Shown here piece by piece: positions 41,183 through 49,178 of a DNA stretch of 64,000 nt. The notes under the pieces were generated by a model that was not told the origin of the DNA, made no database searches, and worked only from the letters and a program-made list of their open reading frames with translations. Source of the DNA: Dysosmobacter welbionis (GTDB taxonomy: Bacteria; Bacillota; Clostridia; Oscillospirales; Oscillospiraceae); contig NZ_CP034413.3 in the NCBI RefSeq assembly GCF_005121165.3, positions 1,860,001-1,924,000 on the forward strand, given 5' to 3'. The first letter of the stretch is position 1. Each line of letters begins with the position of its first letter. A program made the position numbers and the translations under genes.

Positions 41183-43264
41183 TCACGCCCGCTTGAACAT
41201 CTTCTCCAGCTCGTACTTCGTCAGCTTCACCGCCACCGGGCGGCCGTGGGGGCAGTATTTGATCTCTCCGCTCTGCACCCGGTCCACCAGCACCCGCAGC
41301 TCCGCCGGATCGCTGACCCAGCCGCCCTTGATGGCCGCCTTGCAGGCCATGGTATGCAGCAGCGCCTCCCGCTTTTCATCCGGGGATCTTCCGGTCCGCA
41401 GGCGCTCGGCAAACTCCTCCAGAGTGGGCACCGTGTCGGCGGCGTCGATGTCCGCCGGCACCTCCCGCACCAGCAGGGCGCCGGCCCCGAAGTCCTCGCA
41501 GGCAAAACCGAACTGCTCCAGCAGGGGCAGGTTCTCCAGCAGCAGCGCCCCGTCCTCCCGGCTTAACTCCGCCGCGATGGGGGCCAGCAGCGTCTGTCGC
41601 ATGGGGGGCTCCTGAGCATTTTTCAGCTTGTCAAAATTCATCCGCTCGTGGGCGGCGTGCTTGTCGATGAGCCAGACGCTGCCGTCCTCGCTCTCGCAGA
41701 TGATATAGGTCCGCAGCACCTCTCCGGCAATCCGCCAGGGTGCCTCTTTCGTCTCCAGAACAGTCGTCTGGCCCGGTAGATCCTCCGTCAGCTTCAGCCG
41801 CTCCGGCGGGATGGCGGGCACAAAGGGGCGGGGAGCAGATTCCGGCGAGGTCGTCTTTTCTGCAGGGACGGACACTGGGGCAGAGGTCCAGGGGGCGGAG
41901 GGAGCCGTCCGCTCCGCCCGTGGGGCGGTCACGGAGACAGGCGGTCTGCCCAGCGCACCTTTGTTGCAGGAGGGTGCAGGCGGGCTGCTTTGCTGCGTGT
42001 CTGGCGGCGACGTCACAGAGGCGGGCGCCCTTCCCAGAGCGCCCTGGGCCGCGGACTCTGAGCGCTTGGTCTGGTAAAAAGAGGTCTGCCCGCTGTCCGC
42101 CACCCGGGCGGGCGCCCGCAGCTCGGTGTTCCAGGCGGGCCGGGCCGGAGCCGCGGGCTGGGGAGCGGGCTTTGCACCGCCCTGCCGGAACGTCTTGGCG
42201 TCCATGGTCTGGAAGAAGTCCTGCCGGGAGGCCGCCGGGAGCCGCGCCTCCTGCGCGGGAGCGGCGGCGGGAGCGCCGGTCTTGCCCAGGGCATCTAGCA
42301 CCGTGTGGTAGACCGCGTCGAACACATCGTGCTCCCGGGCGAACTTCACTTGAGTCTTCGCGGGGTGGACGTTCACGTCCACCGCCGTCACCGGCAGGGT
42401 GACGGACAGGACGCAGCCAGGGAACTTACCCTTCATGATCTGGTTGCGGTAGCCCTCCTCCAGCGCCGCCGTCAGCAGCTGGGACTTGATGAACCGGCCG
42501 TTGACGAAGAACACCTGCATGGACCGGGAGCCCCGGCCCATCAGCGGCGCGGTGACAAAACCGGAGACCGTGATGTCCCCTCCGCTGCCGGACACCGGCA
42601 CCAGCCCCCGGGCGAAGTCCCGGCCCAGGGCAGCGTAGACGGCGGAGTCCAGCTTTCCGTCACCGGGGGTCAGCAGGGCCTCCACCCCGTCCTTGATGAA
42701 CTTGAAGGAGATGTCCGGATGGGACAGGGCCAGATGCTGCATGAGGCCGTTCACCGCCGCAGTCTCCGCACTGTCCTTGCGCATAAACTTCAGCCGGGCG
42801 GGGGTGTTGTAAAACAGGTCCCGGACCGTGATGGTGGTGCCCTCCGGCGCACCGGCGGGCTCCACTGCGCCGGGCACACCGCCCTCCAGATGGAGGGCGG
42901 CTCCCTCCGTCGTGCCGGTTTGGCGGGTGAGGATGTCCACCCGGCTGACGGCGGAGATGGCGGCCAGGGCCTCGCCCCGGAACCCCAGAGTACCGATCTT
43001 CCCCAGGTCCTCCTCCGTCCGCAGCTTGGAGGTGGCGTGGCGCAGGAAGGCGGTGGGGAGTTCCTCCGGCGCGATGCCGCAGCCGTTGTCCGTCACCCGG
43101 ATCATGCCCATGCCGCCCCGGCGGATCTCCACCACCACGGCAGAGCTGCCGGCGTCGACGGCGTTTTCCACCAGCTCCTTCACCACGCTGGCGGGCCGCT
43201 CCACGACCTCACCGGCGGCGATCAGGTCCGCTACGTGGGACTCCAGTTGTTGAATGTGAGGCAT
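41183..43264 (-). CDS. mutL: DNA mismatch repair protein MutL
   Basis: 693 residues. GHKL ATPase motifs VVKELVENAVDAGS, DNGCGI and GFRGEALAAI are in the first 105 residues; a Pro/Ala-rich linker spans about 335-500; the C-terminal domain carries DKHAAHERMNFDKL (endonuclease-type DQHA-x2-E-x4-E motif, with Lys for Gln and Asp for the last Glu), ACKAAIKGG and YCPHGRPVAV. The nicking-endonuclease form of MutL found in bacteria lacking MutH. mutS is upstream with two membrane-protein genes between them. Confidence 0.96.
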   Translation of the reverse strand: MPHIQQLESHVADLIAAGEVVERPASVVKELVENAVDAGSSAVVVEIRRGGMGMIRVTDNGCGIAPEELPTAFLRHATSKLRTEEDLGKIGTLGFRGEALAAISAVSRVDILTRQTGTTEGAALHLEGGVPGAVEPAGAPEGTTITVRDLFYNTPARLKFMRKDSAETAAVNGLMQHLALSHPDISFKFIKDGVEALLTPGDGKLDSAVYAALGRDFARGLVPVSGSGGDITVSGFVTAPLMGRGSRSMQVFFVNGRFIKSQLLTAALEEGYRNQIMKGKFPGCVLSVTLPVTAVDVNVHPAKTQVKFAREHDVFDAVYHTVLDALGKTGAPAAAPAQEARLPAASRQDFFQTMDAKTFRQGGAKPAPQPAAPARPAWNTELRAPARVADSGQTSFYQTKRSESAAQGALGRAPASVTSPPDTQQSSPPAPSCNKGALGRPPVSVTAPRAERTAPSAPWTSAPVSVPAEKTTSPESAPRPFVPAIPPERLKLTEDLPGQTTVLETKEAPWRIAGEVLRTYIICESEDGSVWLIDKHAAHERMNFDKLKNAQEPPMRQTLLAPIAAELSREDGALLLENLPLLEQFGFACEDFGAGALLVREVPADIDAADTVPTLEEFAERLRTGRSPDEKREALLHTMACKAAIKGGWVSDPAELRVLVDRVQSGEIKYCPHGRPVAVKLTKYELEKMFKRA

Positions 43265-43283
43265 ATTGGTTTCCTTTCTAAGC

Positions 43284-44195
43284 TCAGAGCAGCAGCACGG
43301 CGACGATGGGAATGGTCACGATGGACGCCGCCGTGGTCAGGAAGGTGATCTGTGCCATGCACTCGGTGTCTCCGCCGTACTCCATGCTCAGCAGCGTCCC
43401 GTTCACTGCTACGGGCATGGCCATCTGGGTGACAGCGATCCCCAGCACCAGGGAGTCGATCCCCAGCGCCCGGAGGACCAGGCACAGGGCCACCGGCAGC
43501 AACAGCAGGCGGATGGCCGTCAGCAGCCACAGCTTGGGAGAGCGCAGCACCTGTCCGGCTGACATGCCCGCCAGCAGGGAGCCCACCACCAGCAGGGACA
43601 GCGGCACGGTGATGTCTCCCACAAAGTCCAGCATCTCGCCCACCAGGGCCGGCGGCCGCAGCCGGGTCAGCGCCAGCACCAATCCCAGGACAGAGGCCAC
43701 GATGCAGGGGGTGAACAGCTGCTTCCAGCGGAAGCGGGCGGCCCCTGCCAGCAGCAGCGGGCCCAGACTGTAAGACAAGAGATTGAAGGGCAGCGCCAGA
43801 ATGGCGGCATAGAACAGTGCGCCGTCTCCAAACAGGGCCACCGCTACGGGATAGCCAATGAACCCCACGTTGGGGAAGGCCAGGGCATACCGCCACACGC
43901 CCTTCTGCCCCTGTGTGCCCGGCAGGAACCGGGGCACCACCAGGGCAAAGACCGCCTCCAGCAGGTAGAACACCACGCCAACCTCCAGGATGGAGAGGAT
44001 GGTCCCCAGCTCCGGCAGCTCCTCGCCGGTGATCACCGCCGCCACGATCATGGCGGGCATGGTGATGTTCAGCAGCAGCTTGGAGACCTTCTGGTCCGCC
44101 TCCCCGCCCAGGTACCCCAGCCGGTTGGCCGCATAGCCCGCCGCAATGGCGAACAGGATGACCAGCATCTCGCCAAATACGTCCCAAAAATTCAT
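43284..44195 (-). CDS. AEC (auxin efflux carrier) family transporter
   Basis: 303 residues from ATG 44195, after AAAGGG. Ten hydrophobic segments in the AEC 5+5 pattern, with NITMPAMIVAAV in the first half and MAMPVAVNGTLLSMEYGGD in the second, which are typical substrate-site helices. AEC members export organic acids, amino acids or related anions; the substrate cannot be told from sequence. Inserted between the mutS and mutL genes with 19 bases before mutL. Confidence 0.9.
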   Translation of the reverse strand: MNFWDVFGEMLVILFAIAAGYAANRLGYLGGEADQKVSKLLLNITMPAMIVAAVITGEELPELGTILSILEVGVVFYLLEAVFALVVPRFLPGTQGQKGVWRYALAFPNVGFIGYPVAVALFGDGALFYAAILALPFNLLSYSLGPLLLAGAARFRWKQLFTPCIVASVLGLVLALTRLRPPALVGEMLDFVGDITVPLSLLVVGSLLAGMSAGQVLRSPKLWLLTAIRLLLLPVALCLVLRALGIDSLVLGIAVTQMAMPVAVNGTLLSMEYGGDTECMAQITFLTTAASIVTIPIVAVLLL

Positions 44196-44233
44196 CTGTC
44201 CCTTTCTCCCCTCATCATTCCGGAATTCGGTTC

Positions 44234-44944
44234 TTACGCCACAAGGGTCCAAGCGGAGAGGGCGTTGGCCGCCGCATGGAGACCGATGGACGTCCACAGG
44301 GTGCCGGTGCGGTCATAGACCCACGCCAGCACCAGCCCGGGCACCAGATACTGGAGCATCAGCAGGAAATACGTGATGTCCCGGTTCACCACCGCGAACT
44401 GCCACACATGCAGCAGGGCGAACAGCAGGCAGCTGACCAGGTATCCCACCGCCGCGCTCTTGCGCCGGAGATTCCCGAACACCAGTCCCCGGAAGAGCAC
44501 CTCCTCCACAAAGGGCGCCAGGAAAATGACGATCAGCAGCGTCATGTGGGGCGCGTCCTCGATCTGGGCGGAGATGGTGGTGTCGTTCAGGTTGGTCTGG
44601 TTGGATACCACCAGTCTTGTCAGGCGGTACACCAGCTCGTTCAGGCCGTACAGGGCCACCAGTCCGATGGCCATGAACTTGCAGGCCCCGCCCAGGTTCT
44701 CTGCAAAGTGCCGGGAGGTCCGACCCAGAAAGCCGTGGAAAATGATGACCGTGGCGGCGAAGAGGATGTAGTAATACAGGATATTCTGCAATCCGGTGCT
44801 GATGGTCACTCCCAGCAGTCCGCCGATCAGGCGGAACAGCGGGGTTGTGACAAAGGGCAGCACCAGTAGGTAGATCACAAAGAGCACCGTGCCCGCGATC
44901 TGTTCCCCCGCCGACATATAGGCGGCGCTCTTTCTTCTTGGCAT
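44234..44944 (-). CDS. CPBP-family intramembrane metalloprotease
   Basis: 236 residues from ATG 44944, after GGGAGGG. Seven or eight helices. Catalytic motifs of the CAAX/CPBP (Rce1-like) family are present: PFVEEVLFRGLVFGNL (Glu-Glu-x3-Arg), SCLLFALLHVWQF (His) and TSIGLHAAANALS (second His). It cleaves within membranes; in bacteria such proteins process peptides or act in bacteriocin immunity. The target is unknown. Confidence 0.9.
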   Translation of the reverse strand: MPRRKSAAYMSAGEQIAGTVLFVIYLLVLPFVTTPLFRLIGGLLGVTISTGLQNILYYYILFAATVIIFHGFLGRTSRHFAENLGGACKFMAIGLVALYGLNELVYRLTRLVVSNQTNLNDTTISAQIEDAPHMTLLIVIFLAPFVEEVLFRGLVFGNLRRKSAAVGYLVSCLLFALLHVWQFAVVNRDITYFLLMLQYLVPGLVLAWVYDRTGTLWTSIGLHAAANALSAWTLVA

Positions 44945-45182
44945 CTCGTTCCCTCCCGGTTTTCGTCCGGCTTCTGTTTCAGCTCGTTTTCCCCGGCGGG
45001 CGGATCCGCCGGGGTCTTCTTTTGATCCGCTGGGCTTGGGCGGCGCGTGTCCGCCCGCCGCCAGGCCCCTCATTTCCGCGGAATCCCCTGTCCCGGCCTG
45101 AAGGCCGCTCTCCGGGCGCCGTCAGCGCGTCCGGTCCCCCGCGGCAGAGGGCGCATCCCGCCGTGCCTGCCCGGCCGGGTGC
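44945..45182. other. Gap between the CPBP gene and mutS
   Basis: 238 bases without a convincing gene. A 9-bp GC stem CCCCGGCGG / CCGCCGGGG (44992-45015) lies near the CPBP start and several shorter GC stems occur, one of which may end mutS transcription. Confidence 0.4.
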
Positions 45183-47789
45183 TCAGTTGAGCTTCTGCTT
45201 CCACTCGTAGATCAGGCTCATCGCCTCAATGGGCGTCAGCGTGTCCGGCTGGCAGCGGCGGAGGGCGTCCAGCACCTCCCCCTCGCCGATGGCGGTGAGG
45301 GACACCTGGTCCTCCTCTTTCCGGGCCGCTACGTACTGAACGCCGTTCTCCTCCTCCAGCTCTTTCAGGACCGTTTTGGCCCGCTGGACCACCTTGTCCG
45401 GCAGCCCCGCCAGCTTGGCCACCTCGATGCCGTAGCTGCGGTCCGCCCCGCCGGGGAGGATCTTCCGCAGGAAGATGATGTCCTCCCCCCGGGTCTTGAC
45501 GGCGATGTTGTAGTTGACCGTGCCGGGCAGGGTGTTCTCCAGCTCCGTCAGCTCGTGGTAGTGGGTGGCGAACAGGGTCTTGGCCCCCAGCAGCTTCTTG
45601 TCCGCGCAGTACTCCAGCACCGCCCGGGCGATGGACATGCCGTCAAAGGTGCTGGTGCCCCGGCCGATCTCGTCCAGAATCAGCAGAGAGTGCTTCGTGG
45701 CGTGGCGCAGAATGTCCGCCACCTCCGTCATCTCCACCATGAAGGTGGACTGGCCGGCGGACAGGTCATCGCTGGCGCCGATGCGGGTGAAGATCCGGTC
45801 CACCACACCGATGCGGGCGCTGGCCGCCGGGACGAAGGAGCCCATCTGGGCCATGAGGACGATCAGCGCCACCTGGCGCATGTAGGTGGACTTGCCCGCC
45901 ATGTTGGGGCCGGTGATGATGGCCACCCGGTCCTCCTTCTCCCCCATGAAGGTGTCGTTGGGGACGAAGAGGCTGTCCTTGAGCATCTGCTCCACCACCG
46001 GATGGCGGCCGTCGTGGATCTCGGTGGCCCCAGACTCGTCCACCGTGGGGCGGCAGTAGTGGTTCCGCACCGCCACCGCCGCGAAGGACACCAGGGCGTC
46101 CACCTCCGCCACCGCGGCGGCAGTCCGCTGGATGCGGGCGCTCTGGGCGGAGATCTCCTGCCGCAGCGCCGTGAAGAGCTCATACTCCAATGCCACCACC
46201 CGGTCCGAGGCGGTGAGGATCTCGTGTTCCAAGTCCTTCAGCTCCTGGGTGATGTACCGCTCCCCGTTCACCAGGGTCTGCTTGCGGATGTAGGTGTCCG
46301 GCACCTGGTCCTTGAAGGAGTTGGACACCTCGATGTAATAGCCGAAGACCTTGTTGTAGCCGATCTTCAGGGTCCGGATGCCGGTGCGCTCCTTCTCCTT
46401 GGCCTCGATCTCCGCCAGGACGCCCTTGCCGCCGTTCATGATGTGCCGCAGGCGGTCCACCTCCTCGTGGTAGCCGTCCCGGATGAAGCCGCCCTCCCGG
46501 ACGGAGAACGGCGGCTCGTCGCAGATGGCCGCGCCGATGTGTGCCCCGATCTCCGTCAGGTCGTCCAGCTCCCCGGCCAGCTCCGCCAGCCGTCCGCCGG
46601 AGAAGGCCGCCAGCTGGGCCCGGAGGGCGGGCAGCCGCTCGATGGCGGAGCGGAGGGACACCATGTCCCGTCCCCCGGCGGTGCCGTAGACGATGCGGCC
46701 GATGAGCCGCTCCATATCTCCCAGGCCCGTCAGGGCGGCGATGAGCTCCTCCCGCGCCATGGTGCTCTCCACCAGGGCGGCCACGGCGGCATTGCGCTTG
46801 GCGATGGCGGTGACGGACAGCAGCGGCCGCTCCAGCCAGCTGCGGAGCAGCCGCCCGCCCATGGGCGTCCTGGTCTTGTCCAGCACCCACAGGAGGGAGC
46901 CTCTCTTCTCCCGGTCCCGGAGGGTCTCCGTCAGCTCCAGGTTCCGCCGGGCGGTCAGGTCCAACTCCATAAACCGGCCCTGCTCGTAGTAGTCCAGGTC
47001 GTTGATGTGAGAGAGGTCCGTCTTCTGGGTCTCGTACAGGTAGTGCAGCAATCCCCCCAGGGCCATGGCCGCGGCCGGGTTGGTCCTGGGCAGGCGGTCA
47101 AACGCCTCCTCCCCGAACTGGCGGCGGATGTTTCGCTCCGCCTCCGCCAGGCGGAAGCGGCCCTCGCCGCCGTTTTCCACCCGGCAGCGGAACTTCTCCG
47201 TCAGGGCGTCGGTCAGGGCTTTTTCCGAGGCGGCCCCGTCGTTCACCACCGCCTCTGCCGGGGAAAAGCGGCCCAGCTCGTTGACGACGTGCTCCACCCG
47301 GTCCGGGCCGGAGAAGGCCGTCAGGTGGGTCTTGCCGGTGGAGATGTCGCAGAAGGCCGCGCCGGCGTTCTGGCTGTCGATGTAGATGCCGCAGAGGAAG
47401 TTGCTGGCCTTCTCCTCCAGGCAGGCGGCGTCAATCACCGTGCCGGGGGTCACCACCCGGATGATATCCCGCTTCACCAGCCCCTTGGCCGTTGCCGGGT
47501 CCTCCATCTGCTCACAGATGGCCACCTTGTAGCCCTTGGCGATGAGCCGGGCGATGTAGGCCTCACTGGCGTGGTAGGGGATGCCGCACATGGGCACCCG
47601 CTCCTCCTCGGGCTTGGCGTGCTTGCCGTGGTCCCGGGAGGTGAGGGTCAGGTCCAGCTCCCGGGAGGCCAGCTTCGCGTCGTCAGCGAACATCTCATAG
47701 AAGTCGCCCAGCCGGAAGAACAGGATGGAGTCCGGATTGTCCTTCTTGATCTCCAGGTACTGCTTCATCATGGGGGTGAGTTCGGCCAA
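45183..47789 (-). CDS. mutS: DNA mismatch repair protein MutS
   Basis: 868 residues from TTG 47789, which follows GAGGTG; a GTG at 47798 is in frame but overlaps the ribosome site. LTPMMKQYLEIKK and FRLGDFYEMFADDA (the Phe-x-Glu mismatch-reading loop, about residue 36) open the protein. Walker A is ITGPNMAGKSTYMRQ (about 625), Walker B ILDEIGRGTSTFDG, and ATHYHEL is the family signature. It recognises mismatches as a dimer and recruits MutL, encoded downstream. Confidence 0.97.
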   Translation of the reverse strand: MAELTPMMKQYLEIKKDNPDSILFFRLGDFYEMFADDAKLASRELDLTLTSRDHGKHAKPEEERVPMCGIPYHASEAYIARLIAKGYKVAICEQMEDPATAKGLVKRDIIRVVTPGTVIDAACLEEKASNFLCGIYIDSQNAGAAFCDISTGKTHLTAFSGPDRVEHVVNELGRFSPAEAVVNDGAASEKALTDALTEKFRCRVENGGEGRFRLAEAERNIRRQFGEEAFDRLPRTNPAAAMALGGLLHYLYETQKTDLSHINDLDYYEQGRFMELDLTARRNLELTETLRDREKRGSLLWVLDKTRTPMGGRLLRSWLERPLLSVTAIAKRNAAVAALVESTMAREELIAALTGLGDMERLIGRIVYGTAGGRDMVSLRSAIERLPALRAQLAAFSGGRLAELAGELDDLTEIGAHIGAAICDEPPFSVREGGFIRDGYHEEVDRLRHIMNGGKGVLAEIEAKEKERTGIRTLKIGYNKVFGYYIEVSNSFKDQVPDTYIRKQTLVNGERYITQELKDLEHEILTASDRVVALEYELFTALRQEISAQSARIQRTAAAVAEVDALVSFAAVAVRNHYCRPTVDESGATEIHDGRHPVVEQMLKDSLFVPNDTFMGEKEDRVAIITGPNMAGKSTYMRQVALIVLMAQMGSFVPAASARIGVVDRIFTRIGASDDLSAGQSTFMVEMTEVADILRHATKHSLLILDEIGRGTSTFDGMSIARAVLEYCADKKLLGAKTLFATHYHELTELENTLPGTVNYNIAVKTRGEDIIFLRKILPGGADRSYGIEVAKLAGLPDKVVQRAKTVLKELEEENGVQYVAARKEEDQVSLTAIGEGEVLDALRRCQPDTLTPIEAMSLIYEWKQKLN

Positions 47790-47843
47790 AAGGGTCACCT
47801 CATTCTCTTTCTATCAAAGGATTTGGATTCGTTTTATGGGGGT

Positions 47844-47911
47844 GCGTCCCATGGGACGCGGGAAATCAGCCATGTGGATGGCTGGGCTGGGCAGGCCGCC
47901 GAACGGCGGCC
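47844..47911. repeat. Three short perfect stem-loops upstream of mutS
   Basis: GCGTCCC/GGGACGC (47844-47859), CAGCCAT/ATGGCTG (47867-47884) and GGCCGCCG/CGGCGGCC (47894-47911). They begin the 840-base gene-free stretch 47790-48631. Confidence 0.65.
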
Positions 47912-47951
47912 ACAGGGGTCTGGCTCCCGCCGGGGGCATTGTCCATGCGGG

Positions 47952-48526
47952 ATGCGCCCCCCATTTTCTTTTTGAGACATCAAAAAGAAAATGCGCCGCG
48001 CCCGGTGGAAAAGAAAAAATGTCTCGGCGGGTCGGTCTGCGCAGGCGCAGACCTCCTGCCGCCGGCGGGGGAAGGTTGGCAATCCCGCGCGGCGGTCAGA
48101 GACGGAAACGCCCGGCCCTTGGGGAAACCTTCAGCCCGGGGAAGTCTGGGATACACGCTGCGCTGATTTTCGCTGCCGCTGGCCGGTGGTTGATGAAAGC
48201 CTCCGCAGCGGGCCGATGAGGGCATCGGCCTCTACAACCGCCCGGGCAGCGCGTAGCGAAGCGGAACGCGCGGAAAGAGAAGCTGGTCAAATGCGTTCTT
48301 GCACCCCGACAACTTCCGCACCATCCGCCACGGGACGGCAGTCGGGGAAATCGCAGAAGAGCATAGCGTGCCCGAAGGCAAGGCCAAATCGGAGCAGGCA
48401 CTGGTACGCCGACCCCCGTACGCGCGGAGGGCCACTGCACCGGAGCGCGCCCGGCGCCTTTTTCTCTTACACCGGGCGCGGCGCGTTCTCTTTTTGGCGC
48501 AACCAAAAAGAGAATGGGGGGCGCAT
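47952..48526. mobile_element. Element with imperfect terminal inverted repeats (possible non-autonomous element)
   Basis: The left arm 47952-48019 and the right arm 48459-48526 are about 85% complementary over 67 bases, beginning ATGCGCCCCCCATT on the left and, on the minus strand, at the right end. Each arm contains its own hairpin (CATTTTCTTTTTG / CAAAAAGAAAATG at 47962-47993; TTCTCTTTTTGG / CCAAAAAGAGAA on the right). The roughly 440-base interior has only a low-quality open frame rich in Arg/Pro/Ala on either strand and a perfect palindrome at 48210-48229. No transposase. The mobile label is inference from structure. Confidence 0.5.
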
Positions 48527-48555
48527 TGCCCAGCTGGCACCCCAGCTGAATCCCC

Positions 48556-48636
48556 CGGGCGGTTGATAACCGCCCCTACGGTCCTGCAGGGGTCCGGCGG
48601 AAATCCGGCGGGCGGACACACAGTTCCGCCCCTACC
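48556..48636. repeat. Two adjacent copies of a GGGCGG...CCGCCCCTAC repeat
   Basis: GGGCGGTT-GAT-AACCGCCCCTAC (48558-48579) and GGGCGGA-N6-TTCCGCCCCTAC (48610-48635). Both are hairpins ending in the same CCGCCCCTAC, a layout typical of dispersed intergenic repeats in this group of bacteria (recalled, not searched). Confidence 0.6.
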
Positions 48637-48832
48637 GCTCCCGGCAGACCAGCTCATCCAGCGACAGGCCGTAGAAATCCGCCAGGGCAATCAGTGTGGA
48701 CAGGGTCGGTTCCCGCTCTCCACGCTCATACGTCTGATAGGCCCGCCAACCGATGCCGATGATTTTTGCCAGCTCGGTTTGTTTCAGGCCCCTTTGCTTT
48801 CTCAGTTGAAGAAGGTGTTCTGCAAACGTCAT
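48632..48832 (-). CDS. Minimal XRE-family repressor
   Basis: 66 residues from ATG 48832, after GAAGAGGA. Nearly all of it is the helix-turn-helix (LRKQRGLKQTELAKIIGIGW, then YERGEREPTLSTLIALADFYGLSLDEL). It faces the gene at 48933-49178 across a 100-base region with two identical-type palindromes and two overlapping promoters. Autoregulation and control of the partner are strongly suggested. Confidence 0.9.
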   Translation of the reverse strand: MTFAEHLLQLRKQRGLKQTELAKIIGIGWRAYQTYERGEREPTLSTLIALADFYGLSLDELVCRER

Positions 48833-48848
48833 AATTCCTCTTCCGCTC

Positions 48849-48910
48849 TTGACAGACACAAATATGTCTGCTATGATACGTACTATAAAAGACACAATCG
48901 TGTCTGTCAA
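48849..48910. promoter_or_regulatory. Overlapping face-to-face promoters with paired operators
   Basis: Plus strand: TTGACA (48849-48854), 17 bases, TATGAT (48872-48877). Minus strand: TTGACA (48910-48905), 17 bases, TATAGT (48887-48882). Operator 1 is CAGACA-N6-TGTCTG (48853-48870); operator 2 is AGACAC-N4-GTGTCT (48890-48905). Each operator fills the spacer of one promoter; centres are 36 bases apart. Each promoter's -35 lies within the other's early transcribed region. The whole 62 bases form a near-palindrome centred on 48879/48880. Confidence 0.85.
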
Positions 48911-48932
48911 ACAAATTCAGGAGTGATCCCCT

Positions 48933-49178
48933 ATGTCCGATTACATCGACATCCTGCTCACCGCCCTGGAGGACGAGCTGTACCCCTCTCTGGGCAAGGA
49001 CTACTTCCTCCCCCTCCAGCAGGCGAACGACGCCTTGACCGCGCTTTCCGCCACCCTCACCGATCAGCAGCGTGCGCTGCTGGATTCCTATGAGGACGCC
49101 TCCGCCGCCGCAGGCAGCGCCTATCAGGACGCCTACGCCCGCAGGGCCTTCCTCCTCGCGCGGGAGGTCTACCGTTAA
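48933..49178 (+). CDS. Small acidic helical protein paired with the XRE repressor
   Basis: 81 residues; ATG 48933 follows AGGAG. It is all-helical and acidic (MSDYIDILLTALEDELYPSL, AGSAYQDAYARRAFLLAREVYR) with no transmembrane segment, Cys or known motif. Its size, divergent partner and shared operators suggest an antirepressor, effector or antitoxin-like role; this is inference only. Its stop overlaps the converging miaB stop by four bases. Confidence 0.7.
   Translation: MSDYIDILLTALEDELYPSLGKDYFLPLQQANDALTALSATLTDQQRALLDSYEDASAAAGSAYQDAYARRAFLLAREVYR

Noticed and set aside
48096-48506. 136-codon open frame inside the inverted-repeat element
   Set aside because: Arg/Pro/Ala/Ser-rich, no ribosome site, overlaps hairpins and the repeat arm; looks like a GC-rich chance frame.
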